NCBI RefSeq assembly: GCF_022539665.2
Contig: NC_081331.1
Coordinates: 3,010,501-3,074,500 of the forward strand
DNA: 64,000 nucleotides
Direction of reading: 5' to 3'
DNA from: Daphnia carinata
Lineage: Eukaryota; Arthropoda; Branchiopoda; Diplostraca; Daphniidae
How positions within the stretch are numbered: the stretch's first letter is position 1; every line of letters begins with the position of its first letter. Positions 27,401 to 41,200 of the stretch are shown piece by piece. The translations under genes and the position numbers were made by a program. Under the pieces are notes generated by a model. It saw only the letters and a list, made by a program, of their open reading frames with translations. It had not been told where the DNA came from and did not search any database.

Positions 27401-30400
27401 ATATCCGTCGCCTAGACACAGCAGTCAGCGAGTCTGCACAAGAGACTTAAAGCAAAATATTTTGCGTCTTGCATCACCCCGCCGGATGGTTTAATGACGC
27501 GATGCAAGTTTATCAGCATCAAGTCAGCTCCAGTTATGGGAGAGATATGAATGGCCATGCAGGAAGTTGCTCGTTTTCATCCAATTCCGCACACATCGCG
27601 AGTGATTTAATGAGCCGCGATTTTACCCAGCGCAGAGGGAATTGCAACCGCGCATACAATCCCACGGAATAGTATGCTGCACACAGAGGAATGAATTGCT
27701 CTCAAACGCGAAAGACGCTTGAAATAATATTTGCTAAACGCGGAAAAAAAAAAATAAGGCCAGCTGATAAGAAAACTTACCGATGACTGTGAGATTGATG
27801 CGTGAGTTGCGCGACTTGGCTTCACGAAAGTCGACTCGACACCGATACACCGACTGGTCGGCTAAACTAATGTTGCTTACGGCCAAGATGGAAGGCTCGC
27901 TAACCCGGCCTCGGAAGGTGGCCCGTTTCTTCAGAATATCCTCGTCGAACCAGACGCCGGCTTGCGATAGTGAAACTTCTCGGGCATCCGCACTGCAGTA
28001 CGTATGACACCATATGTCGCAAACAGCCGGATAAAAATAAAAAAAAAAAAAAAAGAGAAAAAGATCGAAAATAAAGTTAGTGAAAAGAATGTCAACTTCC
28101 ATCAACAGACAATCTGTTATACAGTATAAGAAATGTGAACAACAAAGATGGACTATATGCACTCAGGGCCTTGCAGCTTCAAAGAATGACGTTCTTTTTC
28201 GTTAGAAAAAAAAAAATGTTTTTCTTGATTTTATTTATTTCTAGTTTGAATTGACTTTTATTCTTTTGGGAACAACGGCTTGAGAGCCCGTGCGCCGTTA
28301 AAGTCATACCATTTCAATGTGAATGGCTTACTGTATCAGTGAGCTGTCACAATCGTTTGCTTTAACATTTCAGCCAAGCTTTGCCCCGAAATCGTGAAAC
28401 AATTCCAAATGCAGACACACACACACACACACGCGCGCGCACACACACAAACAGAATAATAGAGAGATGGGAAAAAGAATTATTGAAAGCGTGCAATTTG
28501 CGCGGGCAAATGTATTCACCGGGGTTCACGAGTTCGTTGAATCAGAAACGCACGTCGCGGAGAGAAAACAAGAACCACTATACCTATTTTTTTTAATGGT
28601 TTAATATCTTCATTCTCTTGGCTATGTCTTTTCTCAACCAATCAAGATATATCATCTGTCTCATAAATACGGAATCACTAAGAACGAAACGGTGAAATCA
28701 ATTTCGTCGAAGAGACGGAAAAGCCGGCGTAAAACTGAGCCTTTATACCGATCTTATGCTATAGTTAACTCGGAAAATGAGCTATCAAGAGAAGTATGCA
28801 AAGATGATGTGCAATCGTAGAGTAATAGGAAAATTATACGCAGAGAAAGTGCGACGTCGGGTATCGATTTAGAAGCCGACGTGGAAGAAATCGGTTTCCG
28901 TGCACGTGGGGGGTGCACGGAAACCGATTTCTTCCATTGCCGTCTAACAATTTCCGATTCGACTGTTTCTTCCTTCATTAACTAATACGTGTCTCATTCT
29001 TTCATTATATTTTATTCTTATTTTTCTTGTATATCCTCTCTAGAAAAAAAAATTTAATAAACAGAAACAAGATGGAAAGGAAGCACGGAGTCAAACTCTT
29101 AGGGGACATGTCACGAATGGTACCCTTTTTCTTTACTACAAAATTAATTAAAACCTTTAGCTTAAACTAATTGTTAATGACTACTACTTCCGCAATAAAA
29201 CCCTCATCTTGTAAGAAAAAAAAACCCTGAAACAAATGCAATAGAATTACAGATGGCGATCGTCGACGACTCGGATATTTTTCCCATACATCTCGTTTGT
29301 CTTTTGCCTGTTTCTCGTTTGTTTTCTACCAGCGCTAAACGAAGCTTGAAAAAGGGATAGACGTTCTTTTTTTTCTGCCAAAACTAGAAAAAAAAAAAGA
29401 AAAAAGAAAAAAGGAAAGTCGTCGTTACTCAAGACTGTGCAATGCTATAGAAAAAGAAAAGCTCGGTGATAAAAAAAAGCGCATATACAAGAACGCAAAA
29501 GAGATCACAGAAAGCACATATAAATAAACAGAATGAAAAGCAGAAGAAAAAAACGGAGAATATACACAGTAAATGAAGAGGATGGGATGGAACCTCTTGA
29601 TGTGTCAACTGATACACACACACACACACACACAAACACGGAGAAAGAGAGAGAGAAGCGAGGTTGTGGAAAAGATAGAAACGCTATATAGAATAGAGAA
29701 AAACCGCCGGAATCGGACGTTGACTGCCATCGCTACACAATCAGAATTCAAGGGAAAGAAAAAAATTCCGCACAACTAGCAGTTTCCGTTGTCTGCGTCG
29801 CATATAAATTAGACGTTGAATCGATGCGTCTGAGTTACAACATCTATCAAAGAATCATTTTCTTCCTTTTCCGCCCACGTCTCTTTTCTTCTTCTCCGCG
29901 CACTAATGCAGGTAAACATCTGACGACATCTTCTACTGCGACAAACAGAACACACGTTGAGACAGCTTCGAAAATCAGAAGAAACATCATTCCCCAGTTG
30001 TCATCGATATGCATGTGTGGGTAAGTAACTCTCGTCGTCGATGATTCCGAGAAGCAGATAAGAAAAAAGAAAACTAGAGAAAGTGGAAAAGGAGACCTCC
30101 GTCAAACCGATCGATCAAAACACGTACGCTGCACACAACCGCACACAGCAGGTTGTTGCAGGCAACATCCACAACGAGCGCTCGGTTGCCGACCGGATTA
30201 TGCCGGACGGAGATGAAAAACAAAAAAGGACATCAATCAAAACTCCCCCTCTTTTTCTTTTTTTTTTTTTGGATTAACAAAAAGGGAATTCCATCTTTTT
30301 TTATCCGGGGATTCGTTGCATCAGCGTTGAAAAGCTATACGAAACAAACTTAACCCAAAAAACTCTTTGACAGGAAATCCTCGATGAAATGGCTCCCAGA

Positions 30401-33400
30401 CAAAAGCGATGATGCATTCTGCTTTCAAATAATCTCAATTGTGTAAAGAGATAAAGTGGGCAACAAAAAAAAGAGATCAATGATGTATCCAGTCCCACGT
30501 ACAACGGCTTCCTTTGCTAGGAAACATCTCCGAAATCTTTAAATCGAATTCTGGATCCTAGTAAGCAATATCTGAATTTTCCCAACGTCCATTAAGGAAG
30601 TCTCTTAGATCTGGCTTTACGTTCCAAACAAAACGCGGCGCAATTATTTGAAGGGGACGTCGACGATTCCCTGTTTTCGAACCGATTTTTTGCTTTACTT
30701 AATTAGAATTATTAACAATCATGTACAACTTATGAGGCGCACGGTAGAAAAGTTTTCGGCGGCCAAAGATGAACGACAATGTTATTTCCAACGTCAATAA
30801 CTTTCATCTTTGTGGAACATCCCAATTAAGAAATACAACACTCGCACACTTTGATGTTGATTACAGTGCAGTTTGAGGTCCGTTGCGTTCTATTCTTACC
30901 ATCTACACAAAAGAAACGCGAAAAACGAATAAGAAAAATACGCAAAGTTTCCTTCGTGAAATGCAGTGACAGATTTCCCCTTACGACTTTCATCTTCTCA
31001 CAAAGTCTATAATCACCATTCGGGACAGGAACAAAATTGCTACAGATCTCGACGTCATTAGAGAATCCCTTTGCCTAACGACACATTTTCCATTCAAACT
31101 AAAAGCGAAAAAAGTTGAATTCAAAGGGCAATTCGTTCAATCGTTGAATTCATTCAAAACAATCGGTTGCAAAAAGAAACAATTCGTCCTACAGGCAAGT
31201 GACGATTTCGGGAGCAATTGGACAATACAAGATCGTCTGATTCACTTTCCTTTAGTCGTTTAACAATCACTGTCTTCGAATTGAGTGAGACGTGCAAAGA
31301 TCAACAAGCAAAAATGGGAATTGAAGAAACGAAGGAGAAAAAGGCCAAACAAAAACAACTGAATTGCACAGGAGAATGTTTGCAGGAGCCTTTTAGCGAA
31401 CGGATAAAGTGGATATGGTTACTGACTTAGAGGAGAGTTGGATCACAAAAGAAAGTAACCAAAGGAAATTGAGGAAGCACAAACATCCAGTAAGTGATCT
31501 CGACAACTTTGCGGAAAAAACAGGGGAAAAAAAGGGCCGAGAGGTATGCAACATTGTATGAGCAATCGCGAGGCTTTTCTATTGATCACGAAACTCGTTC
31601 ACACGACAAACCTTATATCCCCAAACATTGATCGAAATTCAGTTATCAACGGCCCACTTTTCGGCGTTCGCCTATTTTAAATGGCAAAGAGGAACTTAAA
31701 AAACGTCGTAGGCGCTTTGTTTCTTTCTCGGCCATTGATCTACCTCGAAGATCGAAGATAGACGCTACGGTGCAATGTGGGTTGCATTCGAAAGCCTTCG
31801 ATCCCGACACCCACGTACGATCCAAGTGTTATACAAATCAATAGGCTGAGTTCAAGTAATCCTGCATTATGCGTTCCCCAATGTACCGGTAATAGGTCGA
31901 CAACGCTTTGCACTTTACCACACTAATACTGAACCTTATTTTTTTTATTTCTACGGTGCAGATTTATTGATTGGACCGACGTTGTACGTCATTAGCATCT
32001 ACGCCAAACTTGAGGTTGGCTCGGCAAAACAATAGGTTGTTCAGAAATCATTTTTCCCAATTCCATTTAACTTACCCTTATTGAAGGGAACGCGTGCATA
32101 AGTTTCCAGGAATATCACATTTTAAGGCAAGTTGTAAATACGTAGAACGACAATTTCTATCTTTATGCGCTTTAAATCATTCAGCGGGATTTACGAAGTT
32201 AGATTAAAAAAACGGAAACCGAGCTGGATTTAAAAGAAACTAGATTGCTCCTTTTTTTAAGTTAACTGATACTTTGGGCCAAAAATATTAGCTACGATTC
32301 AGGTGTTTTTAGAATGCTAAGGATTTCAGAACTGATCCATTGCATAATGTATAAAGATAAAAAGACGCGAATCATTAGGACTTCTTATCATCAACGGATG
32401 TGCATTAAACCATGTCGCTGTCGGCGATCGTGTTGACTGCAGCCTTCAAAGTGCTAGGACGAAACAAGATCAACGCACTACGACTCGATATAATGCGGTA
32501 TGCACAGCAGTTCTGTGTTACATTCTAATAAAGCAAAAATGCCTCTTACAAGACCAAAAAAAAGAGAACCAACAAGACTGAGCCTATCCGCATATAAATA
32601 ACAAAGGCTTGTTGGAATGTCACGCGATTGACTCCTATTTTTACCTCTTCCGTCCGAATAAAAAGGGCAGCAATGTCTACACACATTATTGACATGTAAT
32701 TGGGCAGTCATAACAGCTGGCTGCCAGTGGCATTGTAATTAGTCGACATCAGTTTCTGTTCAATAATTAAGGAGCAACCGTTTTTAGGCTAGTACGACAT
32801 CCCGCGCTGTCATGGACACTATTAAGAGAAATTTGGTTTCGTTTTGCATCACAGATAGTCAACATTTGCTACTTTTCTGAAAGCTCCCCGTCAAAAAAAA
32901 AAACCTTGTGATATTCCAGAATAATCAAAAGCCTGTTACACGTCCAATGATTTTCTTTTTTAGCAGTTTCTTTTATCGTTCTCCAAACGACCATACGAAC
33001 TTGATCTTTCGTCGACGCCGGAAACGACATAAACCCAGAAAGACTTACTATAAAAGGCGTCGGAAGAAAAATAAAACAAAGCAAAAATGAGATGGAGCGG
33101 AGTCATATCACAGTGGACGGCCGAATCATGTCTCCCCATGTGCCAGCAAGGGCAATCCCAAACGAAAATAGCAACGAACGAAAGAAAGAAAGAAAAAAAA
33201 AAAAAAAAAAAAAAAATGGGAACAAAAGAGGCCTGGCACGAAGCGTTCAGTCACTACACCAAATCTGTGTTCCAGTTAAGCTGGCCGAATGCAGTCAAGC
33301 TGGGGCCTCCTACTTGACGGAAAAAAGGCAAATAAACGAGCGGGGAGGAAAGGATGAATAAGACAAAAGACGAAATGAGTAGCCTGGGTAAAAAGAGTCT

Positions 33401-35255
33401 AAACCATAAAAGAATTTGAAAGGCTATATAACTTGAAATGAAATAGGAAAAACTCATTTTCCATGCAGTACGGGAAGGCGGCACAGCCGGCAGAATAAAA
33501 ATAGAGTTAGGATAAGAATAAATCAAGAAGAATATGATAAAAAGAAGGAAATCGAGACTGTCAACGAAAGGCTTTCACTCGTTGCACTCGTCCTATTATG
33601 TACTTTTTTTTTCTCCCCTCTCTCGTTTGACGATCCATCTACGAGTCTTTACACAATGAAAAAAAAATCAGGAATCTCAAAAACCGCCTTCAGTCATGCG
33701 TATATAGACACAAAAGAAGTGTATGCACAAGAGCAATGAAGGGCATAGTAGAAACATGTTCGGCCAAAAAAAAAAAGTGGAATATGTACTGACTAAACAC
33801 TACAACTCTGAGCCCAACGAACCATTTCAGGCTCTAGAATTTTGAGTGTAATGGAGCCGGTTGAATTTGTTTTGCTACACGATTCCAAAAAATCGCGCGA
33901 TTTTTATGAAGCTCATGTAGCCGTGGACGCCAAACAGAATTCAATTGGCTCCGCTCGTTCCGACGAGACGTTTGAAAAAGATACATCGGTCTACAAGTTT
34001 GCCTTATTAATGCGAAGCGTAGTTGCACGCTTCAACCGCCAGAGTAAAACATGAATTGATAAAGAAAAAAGAAAAACGAGGACAAATTGAAAACTGCTCT
34101 TCAAGTATTTACACGATAATTGCTATGGAACTCCTTGAACACTTGAACTATTCAAAGGTCTATCCCAACGAGTGAAGACGCACTTGCGGCTGAGACTTGA
34201 CAGATGTAGAAGTGCGGATGTGCGCGTCACAGAGAAAAAAAAAAGGGGCAGATTTTTATTCGAAAAAAATAACTGCTTTTGCAAGAAAATAGAATTTTTC
34301 TTTTATTCTATCGACAAACAAACGGCGCTTGTGGTCAAAAGTCACGTCAGACGCCACTAGCCAAACGGATCGATTGAAACAAGACAAGCGTTTATCGTCG
34401 GTACACATTAAACAAGCTCATTCTTCTTTCCATGTGAAATTCACGGCTATTAACAAGACGATGTCTATTCCCCGTTATCGGTGAAGGCCACCAATCAGAT
34501 TAATAATGAAAGAAAAAAAAAAGACTGACCTGAATATGGGCGTGCCGACATTTTCGCGGAACCAGAGGACGAGGATGACTTCGTCGTGTCGGTCGGGAGG
34601 GACCGTGTCGCAGACGAGCTCTGCCGTGCTGTTGGCGAGTACCACCAGATTCCTCAGTGGAACATCTGTATAGTCGAAAAGAAAAGAAGAAAATGGGTCA
34701 ATTCAATATACACAGTCTCATTCAGTATTCCTTACAGGCCACACGGCCTGTCCGGCAATCTTTCAATGAGTGTCACATTAGCTGGCCGACATCCGCAATG
34801 TCCTTCTCATCTCTCCATTTCTTTTTTTTACAAGAGGGTAGCTTGAAGAATGTTAAAGAGTGGGATCGTTTTTTTTTTCCTGGACGATACCAATTCAACA
34901 AAGAATAGGCAACATTCAAGACGAGGATTACGCCAAAGAAAAGCCAAACCAACAATTATCTTTTGCTTCTACAAAGAATGTTTTCTTTTGCTAAGACTGA
35001 TCCTATGCCAGAGACGTTGACAATTGCTTTCCCCCTTTTTTTCTTTACCCTATTTCCTTTCGTCTGCGATTGTGACAGCTGCCATGCGACACCAAAGTGC
35101 TGACGGCACGGCTTTCGCACTCATCTGTCTAAGGACATCTCCCATGTCGCCCTTCTTCCCTAATCGAATCTGCATGCACAACATGTCAAAGCGGCAAGCC
35201 AGCGGCCGAGCTGCACTAGACTCACCTCGTCAAGCATTTCCAGCTTCACTCTTTT

Positions 35256-35290
<35 letters not shown>

Positions 35291-38200
35291 AATGACGGTT
35301 CAACTTATTGTGAACACTAAGGAAAGAAAAGGACGTCTCGTTCGTCTATATTCAACGTTCTGCAATTCGCCTGGCAACGATGGTGTTATAAACACATCAA
35401 AACTTTCGACATTATATGGAAGCATCGTCCGGAAGAATTGCATTCGTTTGATCCTCTTCCCCGGTTTGTCGCATTACCTATTAGCATCCTTTGGCCTTAG
35501 GAATCTGCTGATCTACGCGTAGGACGAAAATAACAAAAAAAGGATACGAGACACGGTGAATAAAACGTCAGGAGAATACAAGAGCTCTTATCGCCACTGC
35601 AACCTAGCGGTAATACACAACACAATGGGCCAAGTAGTGCATACACAAAAAAAAAATGCTGGAAAAATGCTGGAAGCTATCCGAGTGAGGTCTTTTATCG
35701 ATCGGTCAACACGAAGCTAGGCAATGCAGCAAAATCAGTTACACAGGCCCCTCTTGTTTTCTGACAAGCCTATACAGACTTTCATTCTGTGGAGTGATTG
35801 CATCTTGGGACAATGAACGCTGATTAAGAACTGAATCTATGGACTGATATGGTCTATTGGCCTTATTTTTAGACTTACACACCATTATTAGTTGAGCCTT
35901 TTGTTTTTAATTTTCCCTCATTCAAGCAAAATGTGTGGTTGATTCACTTTCAAAAGTAATAATTCTCATCAATTCAATTAAACAAATACTGGAAAGAAAA
36001 AAAAAATGGGATTGTGTAGTGAATTTTCTAGTTCAGCATTTTGGCTAATATTTGGATTTCTAGTTGAATAGATCAACTTCAGTAGTTTTTTTTTTATTAT
36101 CAGAAGGTCTTAATGGGGATATTGAAGCGAAATGAAATCAAATACCCAGAAATATTGCCTGGCAACGCTCAACAATACCACCTCTGATCTGCCTGTACCC
36201 TTGAAACATAACATGACCACTATATACAGCTATAAGTAATTCTTAATATTATAAACCTATTTATTGATTTAGTAATTACCTTGTTAATGGACGAGAGAGT
36301 CACTGTAATGGTTGGTGTCTCGAAAGATAAAGAGAACAATCCACGTTTTTTACATCGCAACATCAGCTGTCATGGGTGAGGAAAAACAGCACCCCATGAA
36401 AAACAAAACAAAAGAATAACCTAAGCACAGCCACAGGTTTACGCAACTATTACTCTAATTGCACAAAGGGGGCGTTAAAACTAATGTTTTATTGACACGT
36501 ACAGCACGCAGCTTTTGTGCCACTTTTGTTTTAGAAATACTTGGAATTAGTTAACCCACGCCACAGACCCATTTTCATATCACTCATAAACAATGCTTCT
36601 GTTTATCAAGTAGGAATAATTTTTTGCCAGTTAATCTTTTTTTCAAGAAAAAAACGCTGAAATATAAACTAAATCTATATAAGGTAGACATTGTGTGGCG
36701 CAAGTGACAGCTTGCCCACTCCCAACAACGTAAAACTGTATTGGCTGCCGGCTTAAAAATAAATTAAAAAAAAAAACGATTGTAAGAAGTAGGCTGGACT
36801 TTTCGATGAAAAATGGTCCGTCTTGTTGCAAACTTACGTAATCTCTAAGCATTAAATCTCTTTTTTTACATAAGACGTGCTGTAAGTGCTAGTATCTCAA
36901 CAAGGCTGCACAAAACTACGTACAGTTATTTATGCCTAAAAAAAACCACAGACAATGTTTCTTGACAATCACAAAAGCCTGTGATCTTCGCAAAGGCCAC
37001 TTCAACTTTGAAGTTACTTTACTTTACTACGTAAACATCAGGACCTATTGATATGTTAGGTATATCGATTAAAGGAAGGGGATAGCACTTTCCTTTATAG
37101 TTGCACTATGCCGATATTATACATGTTGCGTTTGATTTTTAGAGCAAAGTTTTCAGCTCTCAAGAACTTCCAACTTTCAGAGGTCCTAGAGCATTTATCA
37201 AATAGCCTTTGCATGGCATCAAAACGGGATTAATGAAGCTCGACTATAAAAAATGTTGATCAATGAAGTTTGCAATTTCCAGTTTTCTGTTACAGTGCCA
37301 ATTATTCTGAGCATTTTAAGACATAAAATACTAGCTAAAGTAATGAAGAACAATCTGCAAAAGTCTGTCTATTTCTTATCTACGGCTTTTGTAATAAGAT
37401 ACGTAGTTAATAACTGTCTACAGAACCCCTTTTTTTCTAACCTAAAACAAGAAATTAAAGAAGAATCCAATATCAAACAAAAACTTGGTTTTGGCTATGC
37501 TACTAGTAACATGTGTTCAAGACAAGGACAAACTCCAGTTAACAGGCTCGTCATGACACGCCTATAGCCGGTAACGTAATCACTCATTTTACCAGGAAAG
37601 ATGATTCGGTAATAAATTTGTTACTCGTTTCTCTAACGTTCCAGCTTCAAGTTGAAGTCGGGAGTCGACATGTTACGATATAGGTCTCAGTTACAGTAAT
37701 TCAATCAAGACAAATTCAAACTTACTGTTTAATTTTTTTTTTTTTGGCATATTTAGCTAAGCAAAAGCTGTTAACGCATCGTTAGCTCAGCATAGTGATT
37801 CAGGAATTATAAAGATAGGGTTCCCGCTTGTGCAGCATTTTGCGATGAAATGCTTCAGTAATAATAATCCAACAAAAGCCGCTGTGGAACAATTCAACCC
37901 GGGCGCAATCTCAAGTGGTACAGTGGATGCCCATTAATCACGACAATTCATGGACGTTGAGTATACTGGTTCGTGGTGGTGATGACGGTGATGGGCCATA
38001 AGAAATGCACAACCTCTTGTACATGTTGGAACTCTCCTATATATGGAAGCAGAACACGAAAACGGACCGTAAATGTTCGCACGTATAACTACCGCCATCA
38101 TTTTTCTTTTCAAGGAGACCCTTATTTTCTGCTTTGCATAAACAAAAAATAGGCCTACTGTTTGGTCGTGTTTGTCTCGAAATATACCGCTTTGAAGAAG

Positions 38201-41200
38201 ACATATCGCCATAAAGTTTTGGATTATTAAACCAATCTGCTGTCCTATACACGTTTTTGATGATCGTAGAGAATCTGAAAAGGCACTTGAACCGCAATAT
38301 CATCAAAATTTAATGATAAATGATTTATCTTTGCCCCGTGCTTTGAATTTTTGCGGAATTGCACGAGGAATTATTTAATCGATAGTTATACAAGCGATGC
38401 CAACAAATACGTGTGAAACCTTTGCGTTCATCGCAGTGGAAAACCACATCGGTTGGCAGTATCTGGAAAATTCCCGTACTTCCGAGTACAATTACCTAGC
38501 CAACTAGAATCCAGCGGACTGAAAAGCAGGACGCAACTTTTGCTCGCATATTGTCCAGGTTTTTTCTTTTTTTTTTTTTCATTGGTAAAATCAAAAGTTG
38601 ACGGAAGTGGGGTGTAACGATCGCTAACCACTTATTTTTCAAAGAGACGGCGAGCGAGAAACGACGGATGATAGAAGCCACATGCTGAGAAAAAGAGGAA
38701 AAATAATCAACGATTGATGACGGTGGAAATGACAAATAAAAAAGGAAGATGCCAGAGACTTATGGTGCCGGATGGCTCCACTCGAATCAGCCAATCAAAA
38801 ATTAGCTTTCCTCTGCCGTTTTTTAAGAGAAAAGAGCCCTATTATATTGCACAAAAGTTCTCTGTCGTTTTTTGCACTCAATTCTCTGCGCTGCTGCCTC
38901 TTCGCTTTTCGTAATAACCCAAAAGAAGAACGAAAGAAAAAAAAAACAGCTCGTGATTATCGCACCACTTGCTATCGTAATTCATTTAGGATCGACATTT
39001 CAAATGATTCGACTGCATATAATTGGCATCTCTTTGCGAAATCTATGTCGGCAGACACAATGACACGGTGTAGTGAAACAGGATGCCCTCTTCTCTACGT
39101 CTTTTTTTTGTGTATCGGAGAGTTATGTAGAGATGACGTTTTCCAAAGATCAAACGCTTTACATTCCGGGCACGGAATCCTATATATATATACATATATA
39201 AAGGGAAAGGAATTCCCACTCTCACCAGGCTGTCTTCAGTTGGGTCAGTCGCGCATTAGGAATCATATATCTAACCCCCCCCCCCCCCCCCCCCCCAACA
39301 GTGTACTGGAAATTATAGTGGGCCACTTGAAGAGAGTGTGTATCAATCCACACACATTGGCCGCTCTATACTCTCGAATGGGACATCATTAAAGTCCTAG
39401 AACCTGCAAGGGTCAGTTGATATCGCGATGGTACGAAATTCCATTCAGCTGTCGCATCTATTCATCTCTGGACCGATGTAAGATTACGTCGTTCAGACGT
39501 TTTCGTACATTAAAAACCTTCGAGCATTGGCACTCTTTATCCGTGCGCATGTAACGTGCTCCGGTTGCTGAAACTATCAGCTTTTAAAGGAAATTGGTTT
39601 TCAATAACATCATCAACAAATTTATTAGAAAGAAACGTAAGAAACATGGTGTTAAGTAAGAAGAAGAGAGAGACGTAGCTCTAAATGAGAGATATCATTG
39701 CAAAGCTGGGAAAGGCAGTGAATTTTGTCGGAGGAAGAGAAATCAATATCACGGCTGAAAGGGGAGGTAAGGGACCGAACGAGTTACGGAAGTCATAACA
39801 CGAGAAGGACGTGCTGGTTACTGTACGTTTAACAGTCTAGGGAACTATAATATCGTTGCGGTTGGGCTGACCAGCACCTCACCCTATTTCCCTTGTAAAG
39901 CACATAATAGAATTGCGTTCTACTCAATCGACAAATCGGTCACAGTCTTTTTGGCTAATCGAGCGTGAAAAGATTGTTCGCAACTCACGCCACCCCGCTT
40001 TTATTTAGCGTAGGCAGTTAAGAACAAAATAAAAAGGGTTCCAACCGAAAACAAAAAGGAATGAAAGCTTGCCAATGATTCTGTCCGATGGACTGATATG
40101 AGAAATATCCATAAAGGCTTTATTACATTCTCGGGAATTCTATTCTACGTATTGGAGTGCATACGGGTCTATGCGCGAACCAAACCGTTGGCCGATTATT
40201 CAGTCATGCGTTATAAACAAACGCGGAACGTTCGGCAGGACGTATCAAATAAGATTCGGCAGGACTAAAAATGTTACATTTTGAATGTGCGAGCAAAATA
40301 AGAGTCAAGAATGTTCGTATTGCTACAAGGAAAATAAGTTGAGAGGAAAGCTCGGTCGGAAGCGGAAAATGACGACGTCATTTCGAAACGTAGGTGGAAC
40401 GCGCACAGACTCGCTCGTACTAGACAAGTTTAAACGATGTTTTCTTCACTTCCGGCCGACAATAACAAAGATAACAGTATTGACAATATCGAAGCGAAAA
40501 CAAGAATGTTTGAGTAGAGTTGTAAACTCATTCGTCGTGTATACGAGACAAAGGAAAGTCACAAGATCTGGATTTCATTCAAACGAAACGTTTTGAACTT
40601 TAGAAATTTGTTTACGGGCTAACGTCAAATAAAAATGTTAAAAACATCCTATCATCGTTACGAATTTTCCTCAAATATGAGTATGCAAAAATATGACGTT
40701 TCGTCTCGTGAAAATCTGTAAAGATAATCGTCAGCTTGCGACACCCAAAGCCAGATTACGTAACGGAGTGGATGACAAATCGCCCTAATAAGACATCCCT
40801 CATCATCATAATTAGCTTTAAAAAAAAAAGATTACCTCGTCAACGGTGACGCATCCAGCCGGATTGCCCATCCCACACCCCTTTTTTTCGGCCCCACTTT
40901 CTGGCGTGATTTTAAAAAAATGAACATTACGGACGTATAATTTCGTTAAAAGATCAGACTATTAACTTTAAATTCCCCAAGATAAAAAAAGTAAAATGTT
41001 CTTTGTTTAAAGCACATTTCATTAGAATTCAACTTCTAATGCAGTAATAAGACACCCAGGAGCACAAAAAGCCACGACCAACAGCTGCTGTAATGGTCGA
41101 CTTATATAAACGAAACCATGTAGTTCTACGACTTGTTGAATAATGACCAAGCCCTCTCGTCAGCTGTAACTAGTCTTTTCGCAGTGACCGACAAAAGAAA

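Larger units (their letters stand above)
27993..34529 (-). other. side-like intron of about 6.5 kb between exons 2 and 3
   Basis: It contains a CA/CG repeat (28414-28450), a CA repeat (29613-29637), an A24 tract (33193-33216) and a perfect hairpin (28882-28936). No nested gene could be supported. Confidence 0.65.

Noticed and set aside
37780-37860. tRNA-like gttagctcag box
   Set aside because: The D-arm-like string is not followed by a T-arm box (GGTTCGAATC type) or an acceptor stem that pairs.
38772-39392. Open reading frame of 206 codons on the plus strand
   Set aside because: It runs through poly-A and the C22 tract (giving a Pro run), has no domain or splice evidence and lies inside a minus-strand intron; long frames of this kind arise by chance in homopolymer-rich DNA.
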